Assembly: GCA_964625245.1 (NCBI GenBank) | Contig: CAZVAN010000007.1 | Span: 1 to 30,600, forward strand | Source of the DNA: CAZVAN01 sp964625245 | GTDB taxonomy: Bacteria > Patescibacteriota > Saccharimonadia > Saccharimonadales > UBA10212 | DNA: 30,600 bases | Reading direction: 5' to 3' | Shown: piece by piece, positions 8,260-16,143 of the stretch | Numbering within the stretch: the first letter of the stretch is position 1 | Layout: each line of letters begins with the position of its first letter | Position numbers and translations under genes: made by a program | The notes under the pieces: model-generated | Databases searched by the model: none | What the model saw: only the letters and a program-made list of their open reading frames with translations | What the model was told of the DNA's origin: nothing

Positions 8260-9668
8260 ATAAACTCAAGCCCATTACGCTACCTGGGCCGGGCAGTGAC
8301 CGCTTCAGCTCAATTGACCCGCTGGACAGCCGCTACTACGACCCGGATGTAGCCAGGCATCTGTCGGAGCGCAGCCGCATAGCCTATCAAGCGCACGTTG
8401 AGGCGGCTTTAGGCTACACGCTGGCTGATTTTGGAATATGCAGCCCCGAGGTAGCCAAAAAAATTGAAGCGGCCACAAAAAAAGTCACGGTTGAAGCCGT
8501 TTACGAGGAAGAACAGACTACCAGGCATGATATTAAAGCCTTAGTTAACTGTATTAAAGCTAACCTACCTAGTGACGCTCAGCCCTATGTGCATTTTGGG
8601 GCTACCTCTTATGACATAGTCACCAGCGCAACTAGTCTTCAGTTCAGAGCGGCTACTGCCGAGCTGATCGTGCCTCGGCTTGAAGAACTCATTACAACTC
8701 TGCTAGTTCTAACTAAAAACTATGCCAAAGTCCCTCAAATTGGCCGAACGCACGGTCAACACGCTGTACCGGTTACTTTCGGCTTTGCTATGGCCGAGTA
8801 CGTCAGCCGACTAGGTAATAGCCTACAGGCCATAAAGGACTTAAGCGCTAGTCTACCAGGAAAGTTTTCGGGGGCGGTGGGTGCATATAACGCGCTTGGT
8901 ATATTCGTGGACGATCCGGTTAAGTTTGAGGCACACCTACTGGATTATCTAGGACTTCAGCCGGCAGACTATTCGACCCAGATAATCCCACCCGAAAATA
9001 TGATTCGGCTAATTGACGAACTGGCAATTACAGCCGGCATCATGGCCAATCTGGCTCATGATATGCGCCACTTGCAGCGAACTGAAATTGCCGAGGTACG
9101 CGAGCGCTTCGAGCCAGGGCAGACCGGCTCTTCGACCATGGCTCATAAGCGGAATCCTTGGAACTTTGAAAATATTATAAGCATGGCGAAGCAGGTGAGT
9201 GCCCAGACCCTAAACGCGAACTTAAATATAAGCAGTGAGCACCAGCGTGACCTTACCGATTCGGCATCCTCCAGATTTTATACAATTGTTTTCGCCGGCG
9301 TTGCCTCTATGGCTCAGCGCCTAAGTAGGGTTATGGGCAACCTTGAAATTGACGAGGCGAACATGAAGCGAAACCTTTACATGAGCAGAGGAGCCATAGC
9401 CGCTGAGCCGCTCTATTTGCTGCTCGAGAAACACGGCCACACATCTGCTCATGAAGCAGTAAAAGTGCTGGCCCATGAAGCACTTGCTAAGCAGCTGCCC
9501 TTACATGAAATTGTTCAGCGCAATAAGAAGCTAACCCCCTACTGGAAGAAATTTAGCCGCCAAGAGCAGTTTCTTATAAAGAGCCCTGAAGCCAGTTACA
9601 CCGGCTTGGCTGGCAAAAAAGCTCTGGCTATTCACGCCTACTGGCATAAGCAGCTCAACCGGTCCTAG
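8256..9668 (+). CDS. purB: Adenylosuccinate lyase
   Basis: Releases fumarate from SAICAR (giving AICAR) and from adenylosuccinate (giving AMP). 470 aa, typical length. Fumarase/aspartase superfamily blocks are clear: TTRHDIKALVN near 88, HFGATSYDIVTSAT near 113, GRTHGQHAVPVTFG with His166, and the signature loop GSSTMAHKRNPWNFEN at 291-306 with the mobile catalytic serine. The loop has MAHKRNP where many homologues have MPYKRNP. The ATG overlaps the purC stop by 4 bp. Last gene of its unit, followed by inverted repeats. Confidence 0.96.
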   Translation: MNKLKPITLPGPGSDRFSSIDPLDSRYYDPDVARHLSERSRIAYQAHVEAALGYTLADFGICSPEVAKKIEAATKKVTVEAVYEEEQTTRHDIKALVNCIKANLPSDAQPYVHFGATSYDIVTSATSLQFRAATAELIVPRLEELITTLLVLTKNYAKVPQIGRTHGQHAVPVTFGFAMAEYVSRLGNSLQAIKDLSASLPGKFSGAVGAYNALGIFVDDPVKFEAHLLDYLGLQPADYSTQIIPPENMIRLIDELAITAGIMANLAHDMRHLQRTEIAEVRERFEPGQTGSSTMAHKRNPWNFENIISMAKQVSAQTLNANLNISSEHQRDLTDSASSRFYTIVFAGVASMAQRLSRVMGNLEIDEANMKRNLYMSRGAIAAEPLYLLLEKHGHTSAHEAVKVLAHEALAKQLPLHEIVQRNKKLTPYWKKFSRQEQFLIKSPEASYTGLAGKKALAIHAYWHKQLNRS

Positions 9669-9720
9669 CCTAGCCAACGGGCCTATTGAGTCAAGGCCAA
9701 CTCTGATTATCATATATCTA

Positions 9721-9775
9721 CTAGTAGGCTACTAGACTTAGCGGACCGCCGTCAAAGTCTAGATTTTAGACAACA
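9721..9775. repeat. Nested inverted repeats downstream of purB
   Basis: Three dyads overlap: CTAGTAG / CTACTAG with a 1-nt centre (9721-9735), CTAGACTT / AAGTCTAG (9732-9739 and 9755-9762) enclosing a GCGG-A-CCGC mini-hairpin (9741-9749), and GTCTA / TAGAC (9757-9771). No clean U tract follows, so this is not a textbook terminator. It could be a structured 3' end of purB mRNA or a protein-binding site. Confidence 0.5.
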
Positions 9776-9829
9776 TAAGCCGATTATCCACAATTTTTGA
9801 CTAGTGTTTAACCCCTTAGTTGAGTTAGT

Positions 9830-9844
9830 TCAACAACTTGTTGA
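9830..9844. promoter_or_regulatory. Palindromic operator candidate over the -35 box of the DUF308 gene
   Basis: TCAACAA-C-TTGTTGA is a perfect 7-bp-arm palindrome with a single central base. Its right arm overlaps the TTGACA box by four bases, the classic placement for a repressor site. The regulator is unknown. Confidence 0.5.
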
Positions 9845-9869
9845 CAAAATAAAAAGCCTGGAGCATAAA
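9841..9869 (+). promoter_or_regulatory. Promoter of the DUF308 gene
   Basis: A consensus TTGACA (9841-9846) is followed after 17 nt by CATAAA (9864-9869). A start near 9876 would give a leader of about 25 nt containing AAGGGGGAT as ribosome-binding site. This is the only strong -35/-10 pair I see in the window. Confidence 0.65.
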
Positions 9870-9900
9870 TGTAGACACTAACTTAAGGGGGATACAATCC

Positions 9901-10452
9901 ATGCACGACAAATCTGTGTGGGAGGTGGGGATACTGGGTGGAATCGTTACCACTCTGTTCGGGATCGCGGCCGTTTTTTGGCCAAGCGAAACACTATTAA
10001 CTCTGCTCTACCTGTTCGCAGCGTACGTGCTGGTGCTGGGAGTTTTAAACTTCATCAATGGCACAATGGGTATCGGCCGCAGGACCGGCGGTTGGTTTTT
10101 GGAGCTGATTATGGGTGTTGTAGAAGTCGGTGTCGGCGTCTATCTGGTTCGGCACACGCACCTTACGTTCGCAACCTTCATCCTGCTAATCGGCTTTACG
10201 CTGGTTGCCAAGGGTCTGGTTGAGGTCGTATCGGCTTTCATCGACAATTACACGAACGAGCACAAGGCTCTGGCGGTTTTAGTCGGTTTGCTGTCTATGG
10301 CAGTCGGCATCGTTGTTCTGTTCCAGCCTGAAAGCAGCGGCGTAGCTTTTGTCTGGCTTTTAGGGCTATACGCTCTAATCACCGGACCGGTTCTCACCGC
10401 TACCTCGCTTAGAATGCGTGACGGCGGAAAAGTTCCTGCCTCCAGAAGGTAA
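9901..10452 (+). CDS. DUF308 (HdeD-like) integral membrane protein
   Basis: A 183-aa, strongly hydrophobic protein with about six membrane segments (roughly 8-26, 35-53, 62-80, 86-107, 122-140, 147-167) and a short basic C-terminus. The repeated pattern of a hydrophobic pair ending in FWPSET or FQPES, and GVLNFINGTMGIGRRTGGWFLELI, match the DUF308/HdeD family as I know it; E. coli HdeD is linked to acid resistance. The molecular role is unknown, with a stress function likely at most. It has its own promoter and a strong AAGGGGGAT ribosome site, and is closed by a terminator at 10478-10510, so it is a single-gene unit. Confidence 0.85.
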   Translation: MHDKSVWEVGILGGIVTTLFGIAAVFWPSETLLTLLYLFAAYVLVLGVLNFINGTMGIGRRTGGWFLELIMGVVEVGVGVYLVRHTHLTFATFILLIGFTLVAKGLVEVVSAFIDNYTNEHKALAVLVGLLSMAVGIVVLFQPESSGVAFVWLLGLYALITGPVLTATSLRMRDGGKVPASRR

Positions 10453-10477
10453 TACAACAAATATAGATACAGTCAAA

Positions 10478-10510
10478 AAAAACCGCCGGCTAAAAAAGTC
10501 GGCGGTTTTT
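10478..10510. terminator. Bidirectional intrinsic terminator
   Basis: Stem AAAAACCGCCGGC (10478-10490) pairs with GTCGGCGGTTTTT (10498-10510), with one G-U pair, around a 7-nt A-rich loop. It has T runs in both directions and separates the convergent DUF308 gene and glycan module. Confidence 0.9.
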
Positions 10511-10542
10511 AGTTAGCAAAAGTTTCTCGTCTTGGTTAGATA

Positions 10543-12117
10543 TCAACCGCGGAGGTGATGGAGCTGCTCTGCTTTATATAGCAAAACTGTGGAACCGTCC
10601 TTAAGATAATCCATCTTTTGCCATGGTCCTAATTGGCGTTCAATTTGAGTGGCTCCGCAAGCGGATTGATTAATCCTAATATTGTCGCCGTCGAGCATTA
10701 CAGGAATCAAATCATTAGCATCGGACTTTTGGGTCACCTTAAAGGCTGCTTTATCATAAAATAAATTAGTCTTTTTCAAAATGTAATCCGGGTCACAGCC
10801 CAACGGCAATAAATTTACATGCCAATTTGATAGGTAGTCGCTCGAGAGAGCTGTACCTATGCTGGCATAGCCGTAGGCGTATTTATAATCCGTAAAATAA
10901 GCAATGGCTGCTCGGTCATGGTTATTGTGACTAAAGTGAGGATTCCAGGCTCTTGCAAACCCGACGGCTAGTGTAGCGGTGTTAAGCAGAAGCACAAAGG
11001 CCACGACATACACTCGAATTCTTTTTGGTAAGTAATAGAGTATCACTGTTAGCGCCAAGATGAACATCGGAACCGTCATTATTAAATAGCGATTCGTATC
11101 AGTCTGCTGGGCCTGCCCGCTGATGATATAAACTCCCAAATCTACAGTCCATACAGTTGCGGCCAAAAGCAGGGGCCACCTGCTTTTAGGTTTACGCCAG
11201 GCGTAATAGCCAGCTCCGACTATTCCGCCGGCTACAACCAATAGGTCTATTGCCTCACGCAGTCGGCCGCCTTCAAAGCCGCCGCCGTAAAGTCGAGCCA
11301 TTTGTTCAATCGAATTCTTTAGAGATGTGCTAGAAAAAATAACGGATTGCTTAGTATCAATAAAGGAAACATTCCAAATATCCCTAACAACCGCCGCGAG
11401 AGAATGGGCTAATAAAATGCTTATGGCGGCGCAGCTAATTAGGCCCAGTAGGGTGGCTAGCTGCTGCCGGTCCCACTTTGCAGCTGCTCTTAAGCCTATA
11501 AACATTATCACCGGTAGGAGTGTCATGTATATTTGCAGTGGATCAGCGAAAAACAGTAGACTGCCCAGAATAATTAGCAAGCCATAATAAAAACGCGACG
11601 GATGGGTTTGAGTTCTTATGTAGAAATAGATTAAAAATACACCAGTTGCAACCTCCAGATTTCGTGAATTCGAGAAGGATATCCAGTAAACCGATCCACT
11701 TATTAGAGCTAGGTAAACCAGGGGCAGGTAGAAGGAATTTTTAAGTTTTAGATTAAACTCGCTGTAAAGCAGCCTTAAGCCGTAAACAAGCAGAACAAAT
11801 GTAGCGATGTTTACCAGCAATGTCATAAAAACTAGTTTAAATTGGGCAGGAAGGGACGTCAGATCTAGGGGGATATAAAGCAAGAGCATCTTTAGCACAT
11901 AATTGGTTGGTCCTATGACTGAACCGGAATGGAGCCCATGCAGCCATTGGTGAGCCAGCACCTGCTGACCAACTTGATCAAAGTTTGGTCCTTGATTGAA
12001 AAAACGAATCAAAGTCCAGACGCCAACCATAAAACAACCTAATGCAACCATCGGCCAACGCCTTGTTCCGTATTGTTTAATTTTGGCTTTGGTATTGTCT
12101 AAGTAGGTATATGCCAT
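10543..12117 (-). CDS. GT-C-like polytopic membrane protein, putative glycosyltransferase (paralogue of upstream gene)
   Basis: A 524-aa protein with about ten membrane segments and an extracytoplasmic C-terminal tail of about 130 residues. An acidic residue in the first outside loop (NFDQVGQQ, Asp47) is where GT-C glycosyltransferases keep their catalytic Asp. It aligns by eye with the first 560 residues of the gene before it: NFDQ/NADQ, SRNLEV/TRNLEY, a DP or DR turn after it, NRYLIM/ARYLTV before the last helices, and LLPLGCDPDYIL/VMPLAGCTQPRQVL in the tail. It probably transfers a sugar from a polyprenyl-phosphate donor on the outer membrane face; acceptor unknown. It overlaps the upstream gene by 41 bp, and its start is not fixed by a good ribosome site. 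Confidence 0.65.
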   Translation of the reverse strand: MAYTYLDNTKAKIKQYGTRRWPMVALGCFMVGVWTLIRFFNQGPNFDQVGQQVLAHQWLHGLHSGSVIGPTNYVLKMLLLYIPLDLTSLPAQFKLVFMTLLVNIATFVLLVYGLRLLYSEFNLKLKNSFYLPLVYLALISGSVYWISFSNSRNLEVATGVFLIYFYIRTQTHPSRFYYGLLIILGSLLFFADPLQIYMTLLPVIMFIGLRAAAKWDRQQLATLLGLISCAAISILLAHSLAAVVRDIWNVSFIDTKQSVIFSSTSLKNSIEQMARLYGGGFEGGRLREAIDLLVVAGGIVGAGYYAWRKPKSRWPLLLAATVWTVDLGVYIISGQAQQTDTNRYLIMTVPMFILALTVILYYLPKRIRVYVVAFVLLLNTATLAVGFARAWNPHFSHNNHDRAAIAYFTDYKYAYGYASIGTALSSDYLSNWHVNLLPLGCDPDYILKKTNLFYDKAAFKVTQKSDANDLIPVMLDGDNIRINQSACGATQIERQLGPWQKMDYLKDGSTVLLYKAEQLHHLRG

Positions 12118-14683
12118 AGGCTGGATCCCGTGAGCATTGAATTAGTGAATGACAGACACCGCCATCATGGTTTGAGTAGGTCATGAATATATTTTCTTTT
12201 GTAGTGATTTGATCAGCGGTTAGATTAACAGGTAAGGAGTGGACTGTGTAGCCAAGGTAGTACTTAATAGGTATCTTAATCTTGTCGGCAAATCTCTCAG
12301 TCTCAAACTGGCTGTAGGCACGCTGAGTGAAAACACCAACGCTATTGTGGTCACTATGGTCAGTAACACCGTTTAGGGACTCGGTTGACTGGGTGTGGAT
12401 CTCAGTGGGGCTGTATGCCTGCATTAGAGACGTGAGAGCCTCAACTAGAGAGCTAGAGGTATAGCTGGACCCCCCATAAACTGCGTTTAGGTTGGTGATA
12501 GCGCCGGATTTGAGCTTAGCCAGACTTTCAAAATTGTTGACTCCAAAACCCTGTCCTTTTAGGTTGCCGTCAGGGAGGTGCATAAATATCAAGGATATTT
12601 TTGGGTTGCCTCTGGGGTTGGCTACAGTTACATATTGATTGTCACCAATTTGTACAATTCGCTCAACCCAAATATCAGTAAAATTAAGCATCTTTGAGTA
12701 AGCAGCTTGAGAACCTTGTTCTCTGCCCAACCAGTAGTAGTAGCCGGCCCCGGCATCGCCGGCTGTAATGTAGACAGTGCGCACACAGTATCCGGCATTA
12801 ATATTGTCCAGAAGATCAGGGCTCATGAATAACAGATCGTCGTCTTCGTGAGCCACAATGTTCATAATGGTTGGAACCCGGCAGCTCAAATACGGAATTT
12901 CATCCAGGGCCACGGGTAACACCGTACTAGGTGTCTTCAACGTTGTTTTTGGAGCACTTTTATGGATGCCTCCATCGTAAAACAAAACCAGTTCTTTAGG
13001 GTGAGACAGTGTTCCGGCAACCAGAACACTGCTGTTTGGCCGGCCGTAGTTATTTATGACTTGATTCAGCGTACAGTTCGGGAAATCAGTAAGATTACCA
13101 TCTAGTGTCAGCAGATAGGCAAAGCTGTTTTTCTTTAAGTCGGGTTGCCACTGCAGACTGCTGAGCACTTGCCTAGGCTGGGTGCAGCCGGCTAGCGGCA
13201 TAACGTTCAGGTGCTTAGTGGCTAGGTGCTTAGTGGCTAGGTGCTTAGTCGGAATAACCCGCCAGTAATCACCAACTAGCACTTTTACCGGATGGCGGGC
13301 CAGAGCCTGAGCTACCAGTACATTGCGCTGGTTAACTGGCGCAAGCGCTGCTTTATTGGTGTTGTATGAGTGGACGACTGTAGGAATAGCCAGAATAAGA
13401 CCGACTAGAGTCACAAAACCAGCAATAGTTACAACCTCAGGCCTCCAAGTCCTTTGGCTGGTAAATATCGCCAGTGCTACAAAAACAGCAAACAGGCTTA
13501 CGGTCAGATACCGGGCATCACCGGCGTAATAGTGATTACTGGCAATAAACAGGGCAACAGCCGCCAGCATTGACCAGACCAGCATAATGGCCAGCCGACT
13601 GGAGTCACCAAGCTCAACTTCTCGGCTACGATTATGCATGAAGCTATGAATTAGCAGGCGAGCACAGGCGTAAATTCCCAAACCTACTACCAATAGGTTA
13701 ATAATCAGCGCCAGGCCGCCAAAACTAACAAGATGAGAAAGAGCGGCGTGTGGCATATTTTTTACAATGGTAGTATCGAACGCCGGATTAGCACCAAAAT
13801 TGCTAATAAAACCAAGCCCGGCATATATAAGTCCCAGATAAACATCATGAGCAGTTCGGACCAGCCCGTAAGGTCCCCCCAGATTGCCTTGTGTGCTAAT
13901 GTGAGTCAGATGGCGTGAGACACTAACCAGCAAGCTGGCCGCGACTGCAGCAGATGCCGTTCCCGCTAGCAGCCACTTAACTGAAACGCTCACCATATTC
14001 CAACCCTTGCTCAAGGCGTAAGCAACCAGGGCCAGCAAGGCACCGCCCAAGGTCAAATACAAAAACAGTCTGTCGCTGGCAATCAGAACCCCCAGCAGAC
14101 ATATCGCCAACCAGAATCTACGGCTCTTAAAGCTCGGCCTGACCAGTAGCCAAAGCGCGCCTATATAAGCAACGTATTCCAGATTTCGAGTCGCCAACAT
14201 GGCCATATTTACAGGCAGCAAGTTGCCAGCGGCTGGCACTGCTGGTATTAGCAGTAAGGATGAGGCCAGCACCAGGCATAAGGTTCCAAAAATAAGCGGC
14301 CGACGTTCCAGCCGGTAAATTATAAATGCCAGGGCTGCCACTGTTAGAATCGTCACTGCCAGGGTAGCTAAAACGAACGCTGAACTGGAATAGCCAAAGA
14401 GTTTTATAAGCATAAAGATGGGCCATTTTATCAAGAAACTATGCGAGCTGGGTAAAAAGGCTCCGTGGAAAGTGGACGGACTTTCGAACAGATAGCTATT
14501 CACTAACTGATCGGCGTTGCCAGACTGAAGGTGAGCCCCCAGCAGTGCCCAAAAAAGGGTTGTAGTTAGCAACACGGCAACGCCAAATACAGCATAGATA
14601 CCGGCAAAGCTACTGGTGTATAAAACTTTTTTTGCCGGTTTGATAATCCTGGCAAATCTTAAGCTAAGCAGATTATTCTTCAT
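12077..14683 (-). CDS. Fusion of GT-C-like membrane protein with PIG-L/LmbE deacetylase
   Basis: 868 aa. Residues 1 to about 455 carry some ten membrane segments with an acidic first loop (NADQ, Asp58), as in GT-C glycosyltransferases. Residues 460-590 form the same tail as in the downstream paralogue. Residues about 600-868 form a PIG-L/LmbE domain: AHEDDD at 611-616 (usual form AHPDDE; His and both catalytic/zinc Asp kept) and HSDH at 776-779 supply the zinc site. Known relatives remove acetyl from GlcNAc-type sugars. With the tail outside, the deacetylase should also be outside the cell; this topology is inferred from helix counts. Residues 478-491 hold a TKHLA repeat from a 15-bp tandem repeat. 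I know of no named protein with this architecture. Confidence 0.75.
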   Translation of the reverse strand: MKNNLLSLRFARIIKPAKKVLYTSSFAGIYAVFGVAVLLTTTLFWALLGAHLQSGNADQLVNSYLFESPSTFHGAFLPSSHSFLIKWPIFMLIKLFGYSSSAFVLATLAVTILTVAALAFIIYRLERRPLIFGTLCLVLASSLLLIPAVPAAGNLLPVNMAMLATRNLEYVAYIGALWLLVRPSFKSRRFWLAICLLGVLIASDRLFLYLTLGGALLALVAYALSKGWNMVSVSVKWLLAGTASAAVAASLLVSVSRHLTHISTQGNLGGPYGLVRTAHDVYLGLIYAGLGFISNFGANPAFDTTIVKNMPHAALSHLVSFGGLALIINLLVVGLGIYACARLLIHSFMHNRSREVELGDSSRLAIMLVWSMLAAVALFIASNHYYAGDARYLTVSLFAVFVALAIFTSQRTWRPEVVTIAGFVTLVGLILAIPTVVHSYNTNKAALAPVNQRNVLVAQALARHPVKVLVGDYWRVIPTKHLATKHLATKHLNVMPLAGCTQPRQVLSSLQWQPDLKKNSFAYLLTLDGNLTDFPNCTLNQVINNYGRPNSSVLVAGTLSHPKELVLFYDGGIHKSAPKTTLKTPSTVLPVALDEIPYLSCRVPTIMNIVAHEDDDLLFMSPDLLDNINAGYCVRTVYITAGDAGAGYYYWLGREQGSQAAYSKMLNFTDIWVERIVQIGDNQYVTVANPRGNPKISLIFMHLPDGNLKGQGFGVNNFESLAKLKSGAITNLNAVYGGSSYTSSSLVEALTSLMQAYSPTEIHTQSTESLNGVTDHSDHNSVGVFTQRAYSQFETERFADKIKIPIKYYLGYTVHSLPVNLTADQITTKENIFMTYSNHDGGVCHSLIQCSRDPAYGIYLLRQYQSQN
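13211..13250. repeat. 15-bp tandem repeat inside the PIG-L fusion gene
   Basis: GTGCTTAGTGGCTAG occurs twice perfectly (13211-13225, 13226-13240), followed by a partial third copy of 9 of 10 bases. On the coding strand it reads as TKHLA repeated, in the linker-like tail after the last membrane segment. Unit length is a multiple of three, so copy number can vary without breaking the frame. Confidence 0.9.
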
Positions 14684-14763
14684 TTGTTTAGACTTCCCAG
14701 AGCCATCGGCTTTAGTAATTTAAGCCTTCAGCTATTTCACGAACCACAGTAAGCGTAATCAGC

Positions 14764-15180
14764 TTAGTATACAGCGCTTTCACTAGTCTTGAAAATCTTT
14801 GTTTTATAGAGATAGAAATTCCAAATAGCGGTAATGCCCAGCGCCAGTGTCCGAGTTACAACCGCCGGTAAGACGTGCTGCAAGAGTTTAGTGACTGCAA
14901 TTGTAAAGCTGAAATTAAAAACAACCAGCAGGCTAAAAGCCAGGACTTGAGGCAGAAGAACCCGGTGGTGCATCCGCTTATCTCCGAAGGTGACTAATTT
15001 TTGCAAAATAAATGAAACGCATAGCCCAATCCAGAAGCTAAGACCAACGGCAACTACGGCGCTTTGACCAAGTTTTTGAGCTACCACAATCACCAGCAGT
15101 TCCAATAAATAAACGCTTCCGCCAATTAACAAATAGCGATATCCAGATCGCTTTAGTAATTCTTGAAGCTTAGTTTTCAC
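14764..15180 (-). CDS. GtrA-family small membrane protein
   Basis: 138 aa with four membrane helices (about 15-33, 40-60, 75-95, 100-120). RYLLIGGSVYLLELLVI, FILQKLVTFGDKR and WNFYLYKTKIFK match the GtrA pattern, including the conserved basic cytoplasmic end. GtrA relatives are thought to flip polyprenyl-phosphate-linked sugars across the membrane for use by GT-C enzymes. It is the first gene of the minus-strand glycan module, 80 bp before the PIG-L fusion gene. Start is GTG 15180; TATACT ends 9 nt upstream and there is no Shine-Dalgarno, suggesting a leaderless or almost leaderless mRNA. Confidence 0.88.
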   Translation of the reverse strand: MKTKLQELLKRSGYRYLLIGGSVYLLELLVIVVAQKLGQSAVVAVGLSFWIGLCVSFILQKLVTFGDKRMHHRVLLPQVLAFSLLVVFNFSFTIAVTKLLQHVLPAVVTRTLALGITAIWNFYLYKTKIFKTSESAVY

Positions 15181-15189
15181 TTAATCTCA

Positions 15190-15195
15190 AGTATA
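15190..15195 (-). promoter_or_regulatory. -10 box of the GtrA unit
   Basis: TATACT (5/6 to consensus) ends 9 nt before GTG 15180; the expected start point is 2-3 nt upstream of the codon. Confidence 0.5.
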
Positions 15196-15217
15196 CCAAA
15201 TGTTGGTGGCGCGGGTT

Positions 15218-15232
15218 AGATTAGCCTAATCT
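15218..15232. promoter_or_regulatory. Palindrome in the histidine kinase promoter
   Basis: AGATTAG-C-CTAATCT, perfect 7-bp arms around one base, sits directly upstream of the -10 box of the kinase gene and downstream of the GtrA -10 box on the other strand. It is placed to control one or both divergent units. Confidence 0.5.
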
Positions 15233-15234
15233 GT

Positions 15235-15240
15235 TAAAAT
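15235..15240 (+). promoter_or_regulatory. -10 box of the soluble histidine kinase gene
   Basis: TAAAAT ends exactly 6 nt before the GTG start at 15247. No Shine-Dalgarno is present. Confidence 0.55.
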
Positions 15241-15246
15241 GGATAT

Positions 15247-16080
15247 GTGGCACGGGCAAAGAAGTCGATTGGCGGGAAAAGCGGATATGAAGAACTGCTA
15301 TATGAGTTAGACGTGCTCAGAACCGAGCAACAAGAGCTGAGCAAACGCGCCAGCCAACTGGAGAGAAGTAACCTGCGACTGGCTGAACTCAGCCAATCCA
15401 AAGATGAGTTTATAGCTATCGCTTCCCATCAGCTGCGAACACCAGCTACCGGCGTAAAACAGTACATCGCTCTGCTACTTGAAGGCTACACTGAGCCTTT
15501 GACTCCAAGCCAGATTCTTTTTCTTCAAAAGGCTAACCAAAGCAATGACCGCCAACTGCAAATTATCGACGATCTGTTGCAGGTGGCGCGCATCGATTCC
15601 AGCAGCTTTCGTCTAAAAACGGAACGGGCTGATATCTCCGAGCTGGTAAATTACACGCTTTCTGAGCTACACGAGAAAGCCGAAAGTCGCCGGCAAGAAC
15701 TTATATTTAAACCTCCTAAGATCAAGGTTGAAGCTCTGGTTGATATAGCCAAATTCCGGATGGTAATTGAGAATCTAGTTGAAAATGCCATTAACTACTC
15801 AGACGAAGGGAAGTCTATAGCTATTAAGTTACATAGGAATGATGATTTTGTTGTTGTGTCAGTTGAAGATCAAGGCGTTGGAATAGACAGCGAGGACTTG
15901 CCTAAACTTTTTCAAAAATTTTCTCGTGTCCCAAATCTGCTTTCCGTAGAAGTTGGCGGCACGGGACTGGGGCTGTACTGGGCCGACAAAATAGTGAAGT
16001 TGCATGGGGGCAACATAGAAGTTCGCTCTAAAGCCGGCAAGGGCAGCACTTTTATAGTTAAAATTCCAAGGTTGAAATGA
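15247..16080 (+). CDS. Soluble histidine kinase
   Basis: 277 aa, no membrane segment or sensory domain. Residues 15-50 look like a coiled coil (heptad-rich, many Glu/Leu/Gln). The HisKA box is IAIASHQLRTPATGV with His61. The ATPase domain (about 165-277) has the N box ENLVENAINYSDEG, the G1 box EDQGVGIDSEDLPKLF and the G2 box GGTGLGLYWADKIV, so it should be active. It must read an internal or partner-borne signal. The start is GTG 15247. The gene 63 bp downstream encodes a single-domain receiver, the likely partner, although that gene also has its own promoter. Confidence 0.92.
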   Translation: MARAKKSIGGKSGYEELLYELDVLRTEQQELSKRASQLERSNLRLAELSQSKDEFIAIASHQLRTPATGVKQYIALLLEGYTEPLTPSQILFLQKANQSNDRQLQIIDDLLQVARIDSSSFRLKTERADISELVNYTLSELHEKAESRRQELIFKPPKIKVEALVDIAKFRMVIENLVENAINYSDEGKSIAIKLHRNDDFVVVSVEDQGVGIDSEDLPKLFQKFSRVPNLLSVEVGGTGLGLYWADKIVKLHGGNIEVRSKAGKGSTFIVKIPRLK

Positions 16081-16113
16081 AAATTCTTACAGAGACTTCA
16101 AAAACAGTCTATA

Positions 16114-16119
16114 TATAAT
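16114..16119 (+). promoter_or_regulatory. -10 box of the single-domain response regulator
   Basis: Perfect TATAAT, 24 nt before the ATG; the resulting short leader carries AAAGGAA as ribosome-binding site. No strong -35 box. Confidence 0.6.
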
Positions 16120-16143
16120 GTAGTATCAGAACTAAAGGAAAAA

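Noticed and set aside
14710..14728. GGCTT / AAGCC hairpin between the GtrA and PIG-L fusion genes
   Set aside because: The stem is only 5 bp with no T run on either strand, too weak to call a terminator or regulatory element.
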